64,000 nucleotides of DNA from positions 5,704,001 through 5,768,000 of the forward strand of contig OZ017803.1 of assembly GCA_963969395.1 (NCBI GenBank), written 5' to 3'. Source of the stretch: Pseudoscleropodium purum. Its lineage: Eukaryota; Streptophyta; Bryopsida; Hypnales; Brachytheciaceae. This document shows positions 62,481-64,000 of this stretch, piece by piece. A model generated the notes under the pieces. That model worked only from the letters and a program-made list of their open reading frames with translations, made no database searches and was not told where the DNA came from. Position 1 is the first letter of the stretch; each line of letters begins with the position of its first letter. Made by a program: the position numbers and the translations under genes.

Positions 62481-64000
<1,520 letters not shown>

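Overview
The window is nuclear DNA from a land plant, most likely a seed-free plant (moss, liverwort, lycophyte or fern) or a gymnosperm with motile sperm. The evidence is spliced genes with GT/AG introns, plant-type small DNA-transposon derivatives, and strongly AT-rich intergenic DNA around more GC-balanced exons. A ZNF474-type C2HC zinc-finger gene points the same way, because this family is mostly known from organisms with cilia or flagella; that is an inference. I cannot name the species.

Layout. 1-22.7 kb is a gene desert of diverged AT-rich repeats, small inverted-repeat elements (2.97-3.45, 9.71-9.94, 14.97-15.39 kb), GC-rich islands (3.54-4.21, 16.0-16.96, 18.13-18.55 kb) and a nested inverted-repeat cluster (17.0-18.1 kb). 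22.73-26.16 kb (minus) is a complete eight-exon MAEA/GID9 homologue, with a 64-bp tandem repeat about 1.5 kb upstream of its start. 28.0-31.9 kb looks like a 3.9-kb element with long inverted arms. 31.9-45.4 kb is a second desert with CACTA-like MITEs (38.70, 43.43 kb; a third lies at 52.22 kb) and a TIR element at 39.58 kb. 45.45-46.27 kb (minus) is a two-exon gene for an unrecognised basic 99-residue protein. 49.3-49.8 kb holds two abutting copies of the 9.7/39.6-kb element. 55.12-61.21 kb (minus) is a six-exon gene for a two-finger C2HC protein, with two TTAA-bounded piggyBac-like insertions in its introns. 62.48-63.54 kb (minus) is ribosomal protein eL37 (RPL37), whose start-codon exon I could not place.

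All four recognised genes are on the minus strand. They are housekeeping or cell-biology genes with no sign of a shared pathway: MAEA belongs to the GID/CTLH ubiquitin ligase and eL37 to the ribosome. No rRNA, tRNA, CRISPR array or intact transposase/reverse transcriptase ORF was seen.

The most interesting non-genic signal is a four-copy non-autonomous element family with CATTAGA termini. Every copy carries a 27-bp imperfect palindrome built on TGACRTGGC/GCCACGTCA at the same spacing, resembling a plant bZIP (ACGT-core) site. The second is a set of TTAACCC-type termini, two pairs of which make credible piggyBac-like elements. Exon borders were read by eye from splice signals and phase; transposon calls rest on termini alone.
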